Shown here in pieces: positions 24,293-32,601 of a stretch of DNA of 64,000 nt (positions are counted from its first letter, which is position 1; every line of letters begins with the position of its first letter). Made by a program: the position numbers and the translations under genes. Below the pieces are notes generated by a model. It saw only the letters and a program-made list of their open reading frames with translations. It did not search any database and had not been told where the DNA came from. Source of the DNA: Streptomyces flavofungini (lineage in GTDB: Bacteria; Actinomycetota; Actinomycetes; Streptomycetales; Streptomycetaceae); NCBI RefSeq assembly GCF_014650815.1, contig NZ_BMVR01000012.1:1-64000 (forward strand), in the 5' to 3' direction.

Positions 24293-24525
24293 GGGAACCT
24301 CCCTCTCACCAGGAGGACTCATGCTGCCGGGACGGCGGTTGTCCCCACGGCACGGCGCGAACGACGCAACCCGTCCGTGTCGGGGCCGCCCGGCGTACCG
24401 GGGACGGGCGCTCGCGCCCGGCGCGCGGGGCCGGGGGCCGGGAGGCCGGCCGTTCGGTCCCACGCCGGGGATCCGAACGGCCGCCTCTGTCCGGCAGGTC
24501 GCGCTTCGACAGGCCCTACGAAATG

Positions 24526-24600
24526 TCCGACTCCCAGAGCTCCCACTCCCAGAGCTCCGACTCCCAGAGCTCCGACTCCCAGACGTCCTACTTCCAGGGG
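24526..24600. repeat. 15-bp tandem repeat, about 5 units
   Basis: Unit TCCGACTCCCAGAGC occurs at 24526, 24541 (one change), 24556 and 24571 (last two bases changed), with a decayed fifth unit at 24586. It begins where the CMD-family gene on the minus strand ends. No gene is assigned to 24293-24587. No protospacer-like spacers separate the units, so it is not a CRISPR array. Confidence 0.8.
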
Positions 24601-25094
24601 TCGGTGAACGACCTGCCGGGCACCGGCTTGGCGATGAGTGCCGTGGCGATGAAGAAGTTGACCTGGCCGATCGCGAACATCAGGGTGGCGAGCGCCTTGG
24701 GCTCGTACTGCTCGGCGGCCTGGGCGTACAGCTCGTCGGAGACCCGCTCGCCGTCCGTGGCGGGCTGGAGCACGGCCTCCACTAGGGCCAGCGCGGCCCG
24801 CTCGGCGCTGGTGAAGTACGGCGAGTCCTGCCAAGAGGCGACCGACGTGATCCGCTCCTCCGACTCCCCGGCCTTGCGCAGGAATCCCGTGTGCAGAACG
24901 GTCAGATAGGTGCTGCCGACGATCTGCCCGGCCCGCAGCTGGACCAGGCTGATCGTGGCACGCGGCACCGAACCGTTGCCGACGACCCTGAACAGCGCCG
25001 CCGATACGTCCGCCAGCTCCGGGACCAGCTCCGCGGGGTCCTCCGGCATCCGCGGCGCGAGCGGGATCTCAGCCGTGATCGAACGTGTTCCCAT
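24588..25094 (-). CDS. carboxymuconolactone decarboxylase/AhpD-fold protein lacking the CxxC
   Basis: 168 residues of the CMD/AhpD-like helical fold (SLVQLRAGQIVGSTYLTVLH, FTSAERAALALVEAVLQ, KALATLMFAIGQVNFFIATAL). In the active-site helix, where peroxidase-type members have C-x-x-C before H, this protein reads G-S-T-Y-L-T-V-L-H, so it cannot use the disulfide chemistry. GAAGGAGACGACG precedes ATG 25094. A decarboxylase-like, binding or structural role is possible. The 15-bp repeats follow its stop codon directly. Confidence 0.8.
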   Translation of the reverse strand: MGTRSITAEIPLAPRMPEDPAELVPELADVSAALFRVVGNGSVPRATISLVQLRAGQIVGSTYLTVLHTGFLRKAGESEERITSVASWQDSPYFTSAERAALALVEAVLQPATDGERVSDELYAQAAEQYEPKALATLMFAIGQVNFFIATALIAKPVPGRSFTDPWK

Positions 25095-25261
25095 CGTCGT
25101 CTCCTTCAGTGTGAAGATCAGTCATCCGTGTTGCTTTCACTTCGCTGACGAAGCGCGACGAGGAAATGTGACCGATCACGAGGAAGAGATCCGGCGGGTA
25201 CGGGAGGCGCCCGGCGTTTCCCGCCCGGCTGCGGGGCCGCGTCTCCGGTGGCGAGGCCGTG

Positions 25262-25657
25262 TCAGGCGACGGCGGTCCCCTCCAGCTCGACCATCAACGT
25301 GGGGATCGCCAGCCGGGTCACCCCGAGCATCGTGGTGGTCGGCGCCACCCCGGCGGCGCCCAACCGAGCCGCCAGCACGCCGTAGTGCTGGAAGAGCAGG
25401 TCGACGTCGGTGGTGTAGACGTTGAGCCGGACGAGGTGCGCGAGGGACATGCCGGCCTCGCCGAGCACGGCCTCCAGGTTGTCGAGGCTCAGCGCCAACT
25501 GCGCCGCCATGTCGCCGTCGTGCTGGGGCTTGCCGTCGCCGCTCATCGCGGTCTGCCCCGAGAGGTACAGGGTCCGGGTCTGCCCGGAGACGACCTCGCC
25601 CTGGTTGTAGCCCAACTCCGCCGACCAGGTCCACGGGTTCACCGTCGTTCGCTGCAT
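25262..25657 (-). CDS. RidA family protein, second copy
   Basis: 131 residues: LGYNQGEVVSGQTRTLYLSG, AAQLALSLDNLEAVLGEAGM, LVRLNVYTTDVDLLFQ and TTTMLGVTRLAIPTLMVELE show the RidA fold. It belongs to a different subgroup from the copy at 22590. GGAG lies upstream of ATG 25657. It is divergent from the YafY/WYL regulator at 25814 (156 bp gap), its likely controller. Confidence 0.85.
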   Translation of the reverse strand: MQRTTVNPWTWSAELGYNQGEVVSGQTRTLYLSGQTAMSGDGKPQHDGDMAAQLALSLDNLEAVLGEAGMSLAHLVRLNVYTTDVDLLFQHYGVLAARLGAAGVAPTTTMLGVTRLAIPTLMVELEGTAVA

Positions 25658-25813
25658 GGCCACTTCAGCTCCATTCGATTCATGGGGAGTGCGTGCGTCT
25701 CCTGGGGAGTGCGTACGTCCATCGGCTCGGCAGCCGCCCCGCTCTGACGTCGTATGAAGAGCCTCCCAACGAATCACGACATCGCCTGTCACGTATTCGC
25801 GTAGGCTTTTCGC

Positions 25814-26788
25814 ATGCGCGCCGACCGGCTGGTCTCCCTGGTGCTGCTGCTGCGGCAGCGCGGTCAGCTGTCCGCGGCCACGCTGGCCCGCGAACTCGAG
25901 GTGTCCACCCGTACCGTGCTGCGCGACATCGAGGCGCTGTCCGCGGCCGGTGTCCCGGTCTACGCCGAACGCGGGCGGCACGGCGGTTTCGCGTTGATGC
26001 CCGGCTTCCAGACAGAGCTCACCGGGCTGAACCACGACGAGGCGCTCGCCCTCCTCGTCGCCGGATCACGGCGCGGCGCGCAGGCGTTCGGCCTCGGCTC
26101 GGCACTCGCCTCCGCCATGCTCAAGGTGGTCGACGCGCTGCCCGAGAGCCAGCGGGACACCGCGGCCGGTGTGGCCGAGCGCATGCTCATCGACCCGGAG
26201 ACCGACCTCCTCTCGCGCCGCGTGGCCGCCGAGGAGGTGCCTGACGCCGTGGTGGCCGAGGTCCGGCGCGCGGTGTTCGCCGGACACAAGCTGCGCATCC
26301 GGTACGCGGCCGCGGGGCAGGCGCCGCAGTGGCGAACGGTGGACCCGATCGGCCTGGTCACCGTCCGCGACCAGGGCTATTTGCTGGCCACGCGGTCCGG
26401 CGCGGACCGCACGTACCGGCTCTCCCGGGTCCTCGCCGCCGAGGAACTCCCCGAACCCGCACAGCGAGCAGACCGGGTCGACCTGGACCAGGCCTGGCAG
26501 GAGCGCAGCACGCGGTTCCGGACCGGCGGCGACCAAGTCGCGGTACTGGTACGGGTGGACCCGGCGCGACGGGAGGAGCTGATGGGCACCGCCCTCGCCG
26601 TCCGCACCGAAGACGTCGACGCCGACGGCTGGCTGCGGCTTGAGGTGGCGTTCCAGGACGCGCGCCACGCCGCATGGGCGCTGTGGCAGCTCGCCGCGGA
26701 CGCGGAAGCCCTTGCCCCGCAGTGGCTGCGCACGTCGCTGCGCGACCGCGCCGCCGCGCTCGCCACCCGCTACGGGGCGCCCTCCTGA
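25814..26788 (+). CDS. YafY-type regulator with HTH and WYL domain
   Basis: 324 residues. The N-terminal HTH reads LVSLVLLLRQRGQLSAATLA then LEVSTRTVLRDIEALSAAGV (HTH_11). The middle part has KLRIRYAAAGQAPQWRTVDP and GYLLATRSGADRTYRLSRV, i.e. a WYL sensor domain, with the WCX extension at the end. Such proteins bind nucleic acid or small ligands. It is transcribed divergently from the RidA gene at 25262. Confidence 0.87.
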   Translation: MRADRLVSLVLLLRQRGQLSAATLARELEVSTRTVLRDIEALSAAGVPVYAERGRHGGFALMPGFQTELTGLNHDEALALLVAGSRRGAQAFGLGSALASAMLKVVDALPESQRDTAAGVAERMLIDPETDLLSRRVAAEEVPDAVVAEVRRAVFAGHKLRIRYAAAGQAPQWRTVDPIGLVTVRDQGYLLATRSGADRTYRLSRVLAAEELPEPAQRADRVDLDQAWQERSTRFRTGGDQVAVLVRVDPARREELMGTALAVRTEDVDADGWLRLEVAFQDARHAAWALWQLAADAEALAPQWLRTSLRDRAAALATRYGAPS

Positions 26789-26799
26789 GAGTTGGCGTC

Positions 26800-27201
26800 T
26801 CACCGCCGACCCTCAAGGGCAGCCCGCCGACCCTCAAGGGCAGCACGCCTCCGCGCACCCGAGCTGTCCGCTTCCTGCGGCATCACGATGAACGCGGTGC
26901 CCTGGGCCAGATCGACGGTGGAACGAGGCGGCGCACCGTCGCCCTCGTCGTCCCGCAGCAGCAGTTCCACCCGCCGCTGCTCCACCTCCACCGTCTTGTT
27001 CCCGTTCACGACCGCCGTGAATTCGTCGAAGGCCGTACTCGACAACGACCGCCCCGTACGCCTGCGCAGCCACGGGATCAAGCCCAGGCCCGTGAACCAG
27101 CGCCAGACGCTCTCCACCAGGGCGAACAAGACCAGTTGGCACACGAACGCCGGGAACGACAGGAGCCAGATCGTCGCCGTACTCGACGCGCTGATTGCCA
27201 T
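26800..27201 (-). CDS. DUF6191-like membrane-anchored small protein
   Basis: 133 residues. There is one hydrophobic segment near the N-terminus (IWLLSFPAFVCQLVLFALVE), then a basic linker and the block AFDEFTAVVNGNKTVEVEQR with DDEGDGAPPRSTVDLAQGTA, which resembles Streptomyces DUF6191 proteins. The last 14 residues are a perfect repeat of AALEGRR, from a 21-bp direct duplication at about 26810-26850. Function unknown. The stop lies 12 bp from the end of the convergent WYL gene. Confidence 0.6.
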   Translation of the reverse strand: MAISASSTATIWLLSFPAFVCQLVLFALVESVWRWFTGLGLIPWLRRRTGRSLSSTAFDEFTAVVNGNKTVEVEQRRVELLLRDDEGDGAPPRSTVDLAQGTAFIVMPQEADSSGARRRAALEGRRAALEGRR

Positions 27202-27350
27202 GGGCACCACTGTTCTGGGTCCGCGACGTGCCGGGATCGGGCCTGAGCATGATCCGTCTCCCCCATGCGGCGGAGGCGCCGCCAGGGAGATCCATCGCAT
27301 CGCGGAGAGCCGCCGTGGCGGTTTCGCGTCCCGACGCGGGACGGGGCACC

Positions 27351-28166
27351 TCAGGCCGTGGCCGGACGGCGGCCCCAAGCGGAGATCATCGGCGGGAGAG
27401 CCAGATCGAGGCCCCCGGCGACGTTCGCCAAGTGCCGGTCGATCTCCTCATCGGTGGCCAGCCCCGCCGCGACCAGCTTGTCGCGGATCTGGCGGACGGT
27501 GGCCTCCTCAAGCACGGTGCACACGGGTGAGGTGATCGGGAAGTAGGCGTCGGCCTCCACATCGACCAGCCCGGCCTCGCGCAGCAGCCGCGGCAGCTTC
27601 CGCCCGTACTCCAGGTCGGCGCCCCGCTCCCCCAGCAGCTCGCGGAAGCCGCTGCGCAGCCTGTTGGCCAGCGCCTGCTCGGGCCCGTACTCGTCGGGGC
27701 AGATCAGCGGCTGCAATGCCGGATCGCCGTCCTCAAGCACCAGCCACCCGCCGGGCCGCAGCGCCTCGACCATCGACCGCAGGGCCTTGTCGCGATCGGC
27801 GACGTGGATCAGCACGAGCCGGGCGTGAATCAGGTCGAAGGGCCCACCGGCCGGAGGCTGCCCGGAGGCCACGTCGTGACGCAGCACCTCAAAGCCCACC
27901 GCATCCCGCATCCAGGAGGTGTCGATGTCGGTCGCCACCACATGCCCACTCCCCCCGACCCGCTCGGCCAGCCATCCCGGCACACCGGGCCCACCGGCAC
28001 CGATCTCCCAGCAACGCCACCCCCGGCCGACGCCGACGGTCTCGAAGTGCCGGAAGGTGGACGGGTCGAAGAGCGCGGAGAGCGCGGCGAACCGCTCCCC
28101 TGCTTCGGCCTGGCGGTTGTTGAGGAGGTATCCCTTGTCGCGAGCGCCCTGGGTGTCGTGTGCCAT
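27351..28166 (-). CDS. class I SAM-dependent methyltransferase
   Basis: 271 residues. Motif I is CWEIGAGGPGVPGWLAERVG (the first Gly region E-I-G-A-G-G-P-G), post-I VVATDIDTSW, motif II/III FDLIHARLVLIHV and LRPGGWLVLEDGD. The layout is that of Methyltransf_25/31-like small-molecule methyltransferases. It stands alone between the DUF6191 gene and the dienelactone hydrolase gene. Substrate unknown. Confidence 0.82.
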   Translation of the reverse strand: MAHDTQGARDKGYLLNNRQAEAGERFAALSALFDPSTFRHFETVGVGRGWRCWEIGAGGPGVPGWLAERVGGSGHVVATDIDTSWMRDAVGFEVLRHDVASGQPPAGGPFDLIHARLVLIHVADRDKALRSMVEALRPGGWLVLEDGDPALQPLICPDEYGPEQALANRLRSGFRELLGERGADLEYGRKLPRLLREAGLVDVEADAYFPITSPVCTVLEEATVRQIRDKLVAAGLATDEEIDRHLANVAGGLDLALPPMISAWGRRPATA

Positions 28167-28471
28167 GGGCCGATCATGGCAGTCGGCCTCGGCCCTGCTG
28201 GGACCGGCTGTCGCAGCCTTGAGAACCCGTCCTTGAACCTCGGTTGATCGCGTTTTCTTCTTCCACGGTCACGGGGCCGTGCTCCGGCCTGACAGGGGGT
28301 GGGTGTGGTGCCGGGTTCAGGGACGGTCGGCAACGTCAGCGTCGACCGGTACGAGCAGATCGTGGAGAAGCCGCGCGAGGGCGTCGACCCGATCTGCCGA
28401 ACCCGTGCGCGCTGCTTGAGGCGTCCCAGGCCTGACGCCGGCCAAGCCTGGTGCCAGCATGTCTGCCTGGG
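28167..28471. other. intergenic, no gene seen
   Basis: 305 bp upstream of the methyltransferase at 27351 and downstream of the hydrolase at 28472. Short frames here lack codon bias and ribosome sites. No convincing dyad or RNA gene was seen. It presumably holds the methyltransferase promoter. Confidence 0.4.
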
Positions 28472-29209
28472 TCATGCCCCCAGGTCCGCCGTCACGGGCA
28501 GGCACTCGGCGAGCAGGTCGACGACATCGCGCCAGGCTCGCTGCGCGTGCTGCGGGTGGTAGCCGACGCCGGGGACCGTGGGGTGGTCGACCGGCGGATG
28601 GTGGAAGGCGTGCAAGGCGCCGCCGTAGACCGTGAGGCGCCAGTCGACGCCCGCGGCCTGCATCTCGGCGGTGAACGCCTCGCGTTGCGCGGGCGGCATG
28701 ATCGGGTCTTCCGACCCGACCCCCGCCCACACCGGGCACCGAATGCGCGCTGCCTCGCCCGGTCGGCCCGTGGTAGTTGCGTTGACTGTCCCGATCGCGC
28801 GCAGGTTGACGCCGTCGCGCCCGAGTTCCAGCCCGACGGCGCCCCCGGTGCCGTAGCCGACGGCGGCGATCCGGTCGGAATCGGTCCGCGGTTCGGTGCG
28901 CAACACGTCGAGCGCCGCGTGGCCGATGTCCCGCATCCGGTCGGGATCAGAGAGCAGTGGCATGCAACGGGCCAGCATCTCCTCGGGGTCGCCCAAATAG
29001 CGCCCGCCGTGGAGGTCGAAGGCCAGCGCTATGTATCCCAGCTCGGCGAGAGCATCGGCCCGGCGGCGCTCGACGCCGCTGAGCCCCGTGCCCTCTGGTC
29101 CGAGCAGCACCGCCGGCCGGCGGTCGACACCGGCCGGGAGCGCGAGGTGCCCGATCATCGTCAGACCGTCCGCCGGGTACTCGACGGTACGCGTCGTAAT
29201 CGTCGTCAT
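28472..29209 (-). CDS. dienelactone hydrolase-like protein with substituted nucleophile
   Basis: 245 residues of alpha/beta-hydrolase fold. Where the family has G-x-C-x-G-G, this protein has VGYGTGGAVG, i.e. Gly120 in the nucleophile position. The acid (GVGSEDPIMPP) and His (YGGALHAFHHP) regions remain. So it either uses other chemistry or is a non-catalytic binding relative. ATG 29209 is chosen from family alignment; the frame is open upstream. The hydrolase at 61204 keeps GYCIG and serves as an internal comparison. Confidence 0.8.
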   Translation of the reverse strand: MTTITTRTVEYPADGLTMIGHLALPAGVDRRPAVLLGPEGTGLSGVERRRADALAELGYIALAFDLHGGRYLGDPEEMLARCMPLLSDPDRMRDIGHAALDVLRTEPRTDSDRIAAVGYGTGGAVGLELGRDGVNLRAIGTVNATTTGRPGEAARIRCPVWAGVGSEDPIMPPAQREAFTAEMQAAGVDWRLTVYGGALHAFHHPPVDHPTVPGVGYHPQHAQRAWRDVVDLLAECLPVTADLGA

Positions 29210-29409
29210 GAGCCTGGACTGTAGTGATCGTCGAGCCCGGTCCGGCCGCTGTTCTGCCGCTGGCAGAGCAGCGCGGGTATCCCCCTGAAACACGATGAGG
29301 GCTCACCACGTCCCGCAGAACAACGCGGGGAGCGTTTCGCCCTGTGAGAAGTACGGGCCGCGGCTGCGGACAGGAGGGGGCCGTTCCCTCGGCTCCCGTT
29401 CCCCATCGG

Positions 29410-30396
29410 TCATTGGCCGATCCGCCAGGGACGGAGCTTCTCGGGGTTTCGTACCGCCCAGATGCGCCTGATCCGGTCGCCGTCGATCTCGAACGCGAAC
29501 ACGGTCGCGATGGTGCCGTCCTGCTGCGCCACCAAACCGGGCAGGCCGTTGACCATGCGCTCCAGGAACGTCGTGCGGTCGCCCGACACGCGCGCGATCT
29601 CGGCGTAGCCGCGTGCGATCTGCTCGCCGCCGACCAGCGGGAGCAGGTGGGTCACGGCGAGGCCGCCGCCGTCGGCGGCTGCGGTGGCGTCGGGGTCGAG
29701 CAGGCCGACCAGGGCGTCGATGTCCTTGGCCTCCCACGCCGTCTTGAACTGCCTGACGATGTCGGCCTGTCCGGTGCTCCGGGCCGTCGGGGTCCGGGCG
29801 GTGCGGACGCGGCGGCGGGCGGACGAGGCGAGTTGGCGGCACGCCGCCGGGGTGCGGCCGACGACCTCGGCGACCTCGCCGAAGGGGTAGCGGAAGACGT
29901 CGTGCAGGACGAACGCGACGCGCTCGGCCGGGGTCATCGCGTCGAGGACGACCAGGAAGGCCATCGTCACCGACTCGTCGAGGGTGACCCGGTCGGCCGG
30001 GTCGGTCCCGCCGACGGCGGAGCGCCCTGAGATCCACTCCGTGGGCTCGGGCAGCGGTTCCGGGATCCAGTCGCCCACGTACGTCTCGCGCCTGACCCGC
30101 GCCGAGCCGAGCAGGTTCAGGCAGATGCGGCCGGTGACCGTCATCAGCCAGGCGCCGGGTGAGTCGATGGCCCGCTGCTCCCGTGCGGACATGGCGTACC
30201 AGCGGGCGTAGGCCTCCTGCACGACGTCCTCGGCGTCGGTCAGGGACCCGAGGAGTCGATAGGCGAGGTTGATCAACCGGTGCCGCTCGCCCATGATCGC
30301 GCCGAGGCCCGGGGCCCTCCGATCGCAGTGTGCGCTCTGTGCGCCCGGTGCGCTCTGTGCGCTCTGTTCCTCGTCGGGCTCGGCTCTCGTGGTCAT
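29410..30396 (-). CDS. ECF41-type (SigJ-like) RNA polymerase sigma factor with SnoaL-like C-terminal domain
   Basis: 328 residues: sigma-2 region (HRLINLAYRLLGSLTDAEDV, VVQEAYARWYAM), a WIPEPLPEP linker, sigma-4 (LTPAERVAFVLHDVFRYPF plus HTH), and a SnoaL/NTF2-like extension with DGGG and NPEKLRPW. The WLPEP-, DGGGR- and NPDKL-like motifs are the diagnostic set of ECF41, in which the C-terminal domain controls activity in place of an anti-sigma factor. GGGAG precedes ATG 30396. It faces the NTF2-LUD gene across mirror-image promoter elements, so it probably transcribes both itself and that gene. Confidence 0.9.
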   Translation of the reverse strand: MTTRAEPDEEQSAQSAPGAQSAHCDRRAPGLGAIMGERHRLINLAYRLLGSLTDAEDVVQEAYARWYAMSAREQRAIDSPGAWLMTVTGRICLNLLGSARVRRETYVGDWIPEPLPEPTEWISGRSAVGGTDPADRVTLDESVTMAFLVVLDAMTPAERVAFVLHDVFRYPFGEVAEVVGRTPAACRQLASSARRRVRTARTPTARSTGQADIVRQFKTAWEAKDIDALVGLLDPDATAAADGGGLAVTHLLPLVGGEQIARGYAEIARVSGDRTTFLERMVNGLPGLVAQQDGTIATVFAFEIDGDRIRRIWAVRNPEKLRPWRIGQ

Positions 30397-30445
30397 GGTC
30401 CGGCCGTCTCCCTCGCTCGCTGGCTGCGGTGCCGCTACCCGTTAC

Positions 30446-30510
30446 GACAAGACAGCACGCCGGAATGTGAGGCCGACGCGCCACCTCACATTCCGGAGGG
30501 CTGCGTTGTC
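30446..30510. promoter_or_regulatory. mirror-image divergent ECF41-type promoters
   Basis: Plus: CCTCACA (30484-30490), 16 bp, TGTC (30507-30510). Minus: CCTCACA (30472-30466), 16 bp, TGTC (30449-30446). This is the spacing of the ECF41 consensus TGTCACA-N16-CGTC, with 5/7 and 3/4 matches. The two -35 boxes form a perfect inverted repeat with 13-bp arms (30460-30472 and 30484-30496) around 11 bp. Confidence 0.75.
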
Positions 30511-30550
30511 GTAGCGGTGAGGACGGCAACGAGACGGAGTGGGGACTTTC

Positions 30551-31684
30551 ATGAACGACTTCCAGGCCATCGCGGACCGCGTCGAGATCGAGGCGCTGCG
30601 CGGCGAGTTCACCGACGCGGCGATGATGCGCGACCGCCCCCGCCTGGCGTCGCTTTTCACCCCGGACGGTGTCCTGCGCATGCCCAACATCCCCGTCGAA
30701 CAGGTCGGCCGCGAGGAGATCCGCGCCGGGGGCGAGCGGCTGCAGAGCCAGTGGGACTTCTTCGTACAGAACACGCACCCCGGCGCGATCCTGCTCCACG
30801 GCGACACCGCGACCGGCCGCGCCTACATCCAGGAGATCGGGCGCGCCCTCGACGGACGTCAGGGGCTCAACTACGCCGTCTACCACGACCGTTACCAACG
30901 CACCGACGAGGGCTGGAAGTTCGCCGAGCGGGTGTACGAGGTCAAGTACCTCGACACTTCCCCGCTGGCGGGCGCGGCGCCCCACGCGGCGCACGGCTCC
31001 GGGGCCGAGGCGGCAGCGGGCACCGCAACCCCGGCCACGGCCACGACCACGGCCACGGCCGCCCCGGCCCCGCCCACGTCCTTCACCGACCCCGCGTCGG
31101 CCGAACAACTGGAGCGGGTCGCCGCCGCACTGCGCGCAGGCGGCTTCGCCGCCGAGATCCTCGACGACGCCGAGGCCGCGCGCGCCCGCGTCAAGGACCT
31201 GGTCCCCGAGGGCGTGAGCGTGCTGACCGGAGCCAGCGAGACCCTCCGGCTGTCCGGCATCGACGAGGACATCAACGACAGCGGCCGGTACGACGCCGTC
31301 CGGCCGCGCATCCAGGCCATCGACCGTGCCACCGGCGCCGACGAGATCCGCAGGCTGGTCGCCGTCCCCGATGTCGTCGTGAACAGCGTCGCCGCGGTCA
31401 CCGAGACCGGCTCGCTCGTCCTCGCCTCGGGCAGCGGCAGCCAACTCCCGGCCAACGCGGGCGGCGCGGCCCACGCGGTCTGGATCGTCGGCGCGCAGAA
31501 GGTCGTACCCGACCTGGGCACGGCGCTGCGCCGCGTCGAGGAACACGCCCTGCCGCTGGAGAACGTCCGCGCGCAGGCGGTGTACGGGATGCCCAGCGCC
31601 GTCAACCGCCTGCTCATCCTCAATGCGGACCCCCGCCCGGGGCGCGGCACCGTGCTGCTGCTCCGCGAGGCCATCGGGTACTGA
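30551..31684 (+). CDS. SnoaL/NTF2-like domain fused to LUD domain
   Basis: 377 residues. Residues 1 to about 135 are an NTF2/SnoaL-like domain (IADRVEIEALRGEFTDAAMM, QGLNYAVYHDRYQRTDEGWK). An Ala/Thr/Pro linker rich in ATAT repeats (about 145-178) leads to a C-terminal LUD (lactate-utilisation LutC-like) domain: LVPEGVSVLTGASETLRLSG, NSVAAVTETGSLVLASGSGS and HAVWIVGAQKVVPDLGTAL. It is the divergent partner of the ECF41 sigma factor. LUD proteins normally join Fe-S redox complexes; no partner subunits are here. ATG 30551 has GGGGAC upstream. Confidence 0.83.
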   Translation: MNDFQAIADRVEIEALRGEFTDAAMMRDRPRLASLFTPDGVLRMPNIPVEQVGREEIRAGGERLQSQWDFFVQNTHPGAILLHGDTATGRAYIQEIGRALDGRQGLNYAVYHDRYQRTDEGWKFAERVYEVKYLDTSPLAGAAPHAAHGSGAEAAAGTATPATATTTATAAPAPPTSFTDPASAEQLERVAAALRAGGFAAEILDDAEAARARVKDLVPEGVSVLTGASETLRLSGIDEDINDSGRYDAVRPRIQAIDRATGADEIRRLVAVPDVVVNSVAAVTETGSLVLASGSGSQLPANAGGAAHAVWIVGAQKVVPDLGTALRRVEEHALPLENVRAQAVYGMPSAVNRLLILNADPRPGRGTVLLLREAIGY

Positions 31685-31737
31685 CCCGGCTGAAGGGGCG
31701 TGTGACTCACGGGCTCAACGCCGGCCGAACGCGCCCT

Positions 31738-32106
31738 CTACGGGCTGGTTGTGCTGATCTCCGCGGCTTCCGGGGCCACGGCGATGAGGTGTTCCAGCCA
31801 GCAGTCCGTCTGCTGGCTGGCGACTTCCGCGCCGCAGCCGCCACACAGGAGGTTCGGGCCGTCGAGGCCGTCGGGACCGCAGCAGCCGTTGTTCCGCCCG
31901 GGTGCGGTGTGCGGGAGGGTGCCGGGGGCGTCGTCGGGGTGGAGGACGATCGACCGCGTCGCGGGGCTGATCGCGAAGGTGCCCTGGTCCAGCAGGGGCA
32001 GGCCCAGGCGGTCACCGGTGAACTTCTCGGGGGTGGGCGGGAAGGGGACGTGACGGAGTTCCCCGGTCAGGGGGTGGCGGCAGCTCACGCAGGTGATGAC
32101 GGGCAT
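31738..32106 (-). CDS. small protein with zinc-ribbon-like cysteines
   Basis: 122 residues. It opens with VITCVSCRHPL (C6-x2-C9) and later has GCCGPDGLDGPNLLCGGCG, giving a second C-x-x-C-type knuckle, then CWLEHLIAVAP. This looks like a metal-stabilised small domain. GGGAGAG lies upstream of ATG 32106. It follows the HGxxPAAW-like membrane protein gene on the same strand (47 bp gap). Function unknown. Confidence 0.6.
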   Translation of the reverse strand: MPVITCVSCRHPLTGELRHVPFPPTPEKFTGDRLGLPLLDQGTFAISPATRSIVLHPDDAPGTLPHTAPGRNNGCCGPDGLDGPNLLCGGCGAEVASQQTDCWLEHLIAVAPEAAEISTTSP

Positions 32107-32153
32107 CGGAGGATTCTCTCCCGGGTGAGCCGGGTCGGGCGAGGTTCTGGCGG

Positions 32154-32537
32154 TTACGACCGCTGCGCCGCCGGAGCGCGCTCGGTCGCGGCAGCGGGTA
32201 CGACGGCGGCCGGGACCACGACCGGCGCCACGGCGCCGCTCCGTCCCGCCAGGCGGCAGCCGAGGCAGTGGGGGTGGCCTCGGCGCGCAGCCGTGTCGCG
32301 GACCCGCCAGGGCTGCTGCGCGACCGGCCGCGGCCCCGTGGGCTTGCCCCACCCGGCGAGGTGGAGGACCCAGGTGGCGAGTGCGGCGAGGACGACGACG
32401 GCGCCGCCCGCCACCAGCACCCCAGCCGAGTCCACGGCGAGCCCCACGCCCAGCACCGCGCTCCCGAGGACGGCCGTGCAGGTGCCCGTCCAGCCCGCGA
32501 CCGTGTGGCCCATGTCGTGGTCTCCGTGCATGCTCAT
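32154..32537 (-). CDS. HGxxPAAW-like small membrane protein
   Basis: 127 residues. The start MHGDHDMGHTVAGWTGT resembles the His-Gly...A-W opening of Streptomyces HGxxPAAW proteins. Two hydrophobic helices (AVLGSAVLGVGLAV, VLVAGGAVVVLAALATWVL) follow, then WGKPTGPRP and a Cys pair in HPHCLGCRLAG. Function unknown. It shares its upstream region (32538-32644) with the MarR gene, so the palindrome at 32602 may regulate it. Confidence 0.6.
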   Translation of the reverse strand: MSMHGDHDMGHTVAGWTGTCTAVLGSAVLGVGLAVDSAGVLVAGGAVVVLAALATWVLHLAGWGKPTGPRPVAQQPWRVRDTAARRGHPHCLGCRLAGRSGAVAPVVVPAAVVPAAATERAPAAQRS

Positions 32538-32601
32538 GGCCGTCTCCTCGGGAAATGGGATGCTGTGACGGGTGGCCGGGGCTCACCCGCACGAATATGC
32601 C

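Noticed and set aside
24526..24600. Possible CRISPR array
   Set aside because: Units are 15 bp and directly abutting with no unique spacers, and no cas gene is nearby; it is a minisatellite.
24181..24909. Plus-strand Ser-rich repeat protein (SDSQS units)
   Set aside because: The repeats are simply the 15-bp minisatellite read in a non-coding frame, antisense to two good genes.
29303..31546. Very long minus-strand frame across the sigma-factor and NTF2-LUD genes
   Set aside because: It is rich in Arg/Gly/Pro with no domains and crosses a divergent promoter region; both real genes are in other frames.
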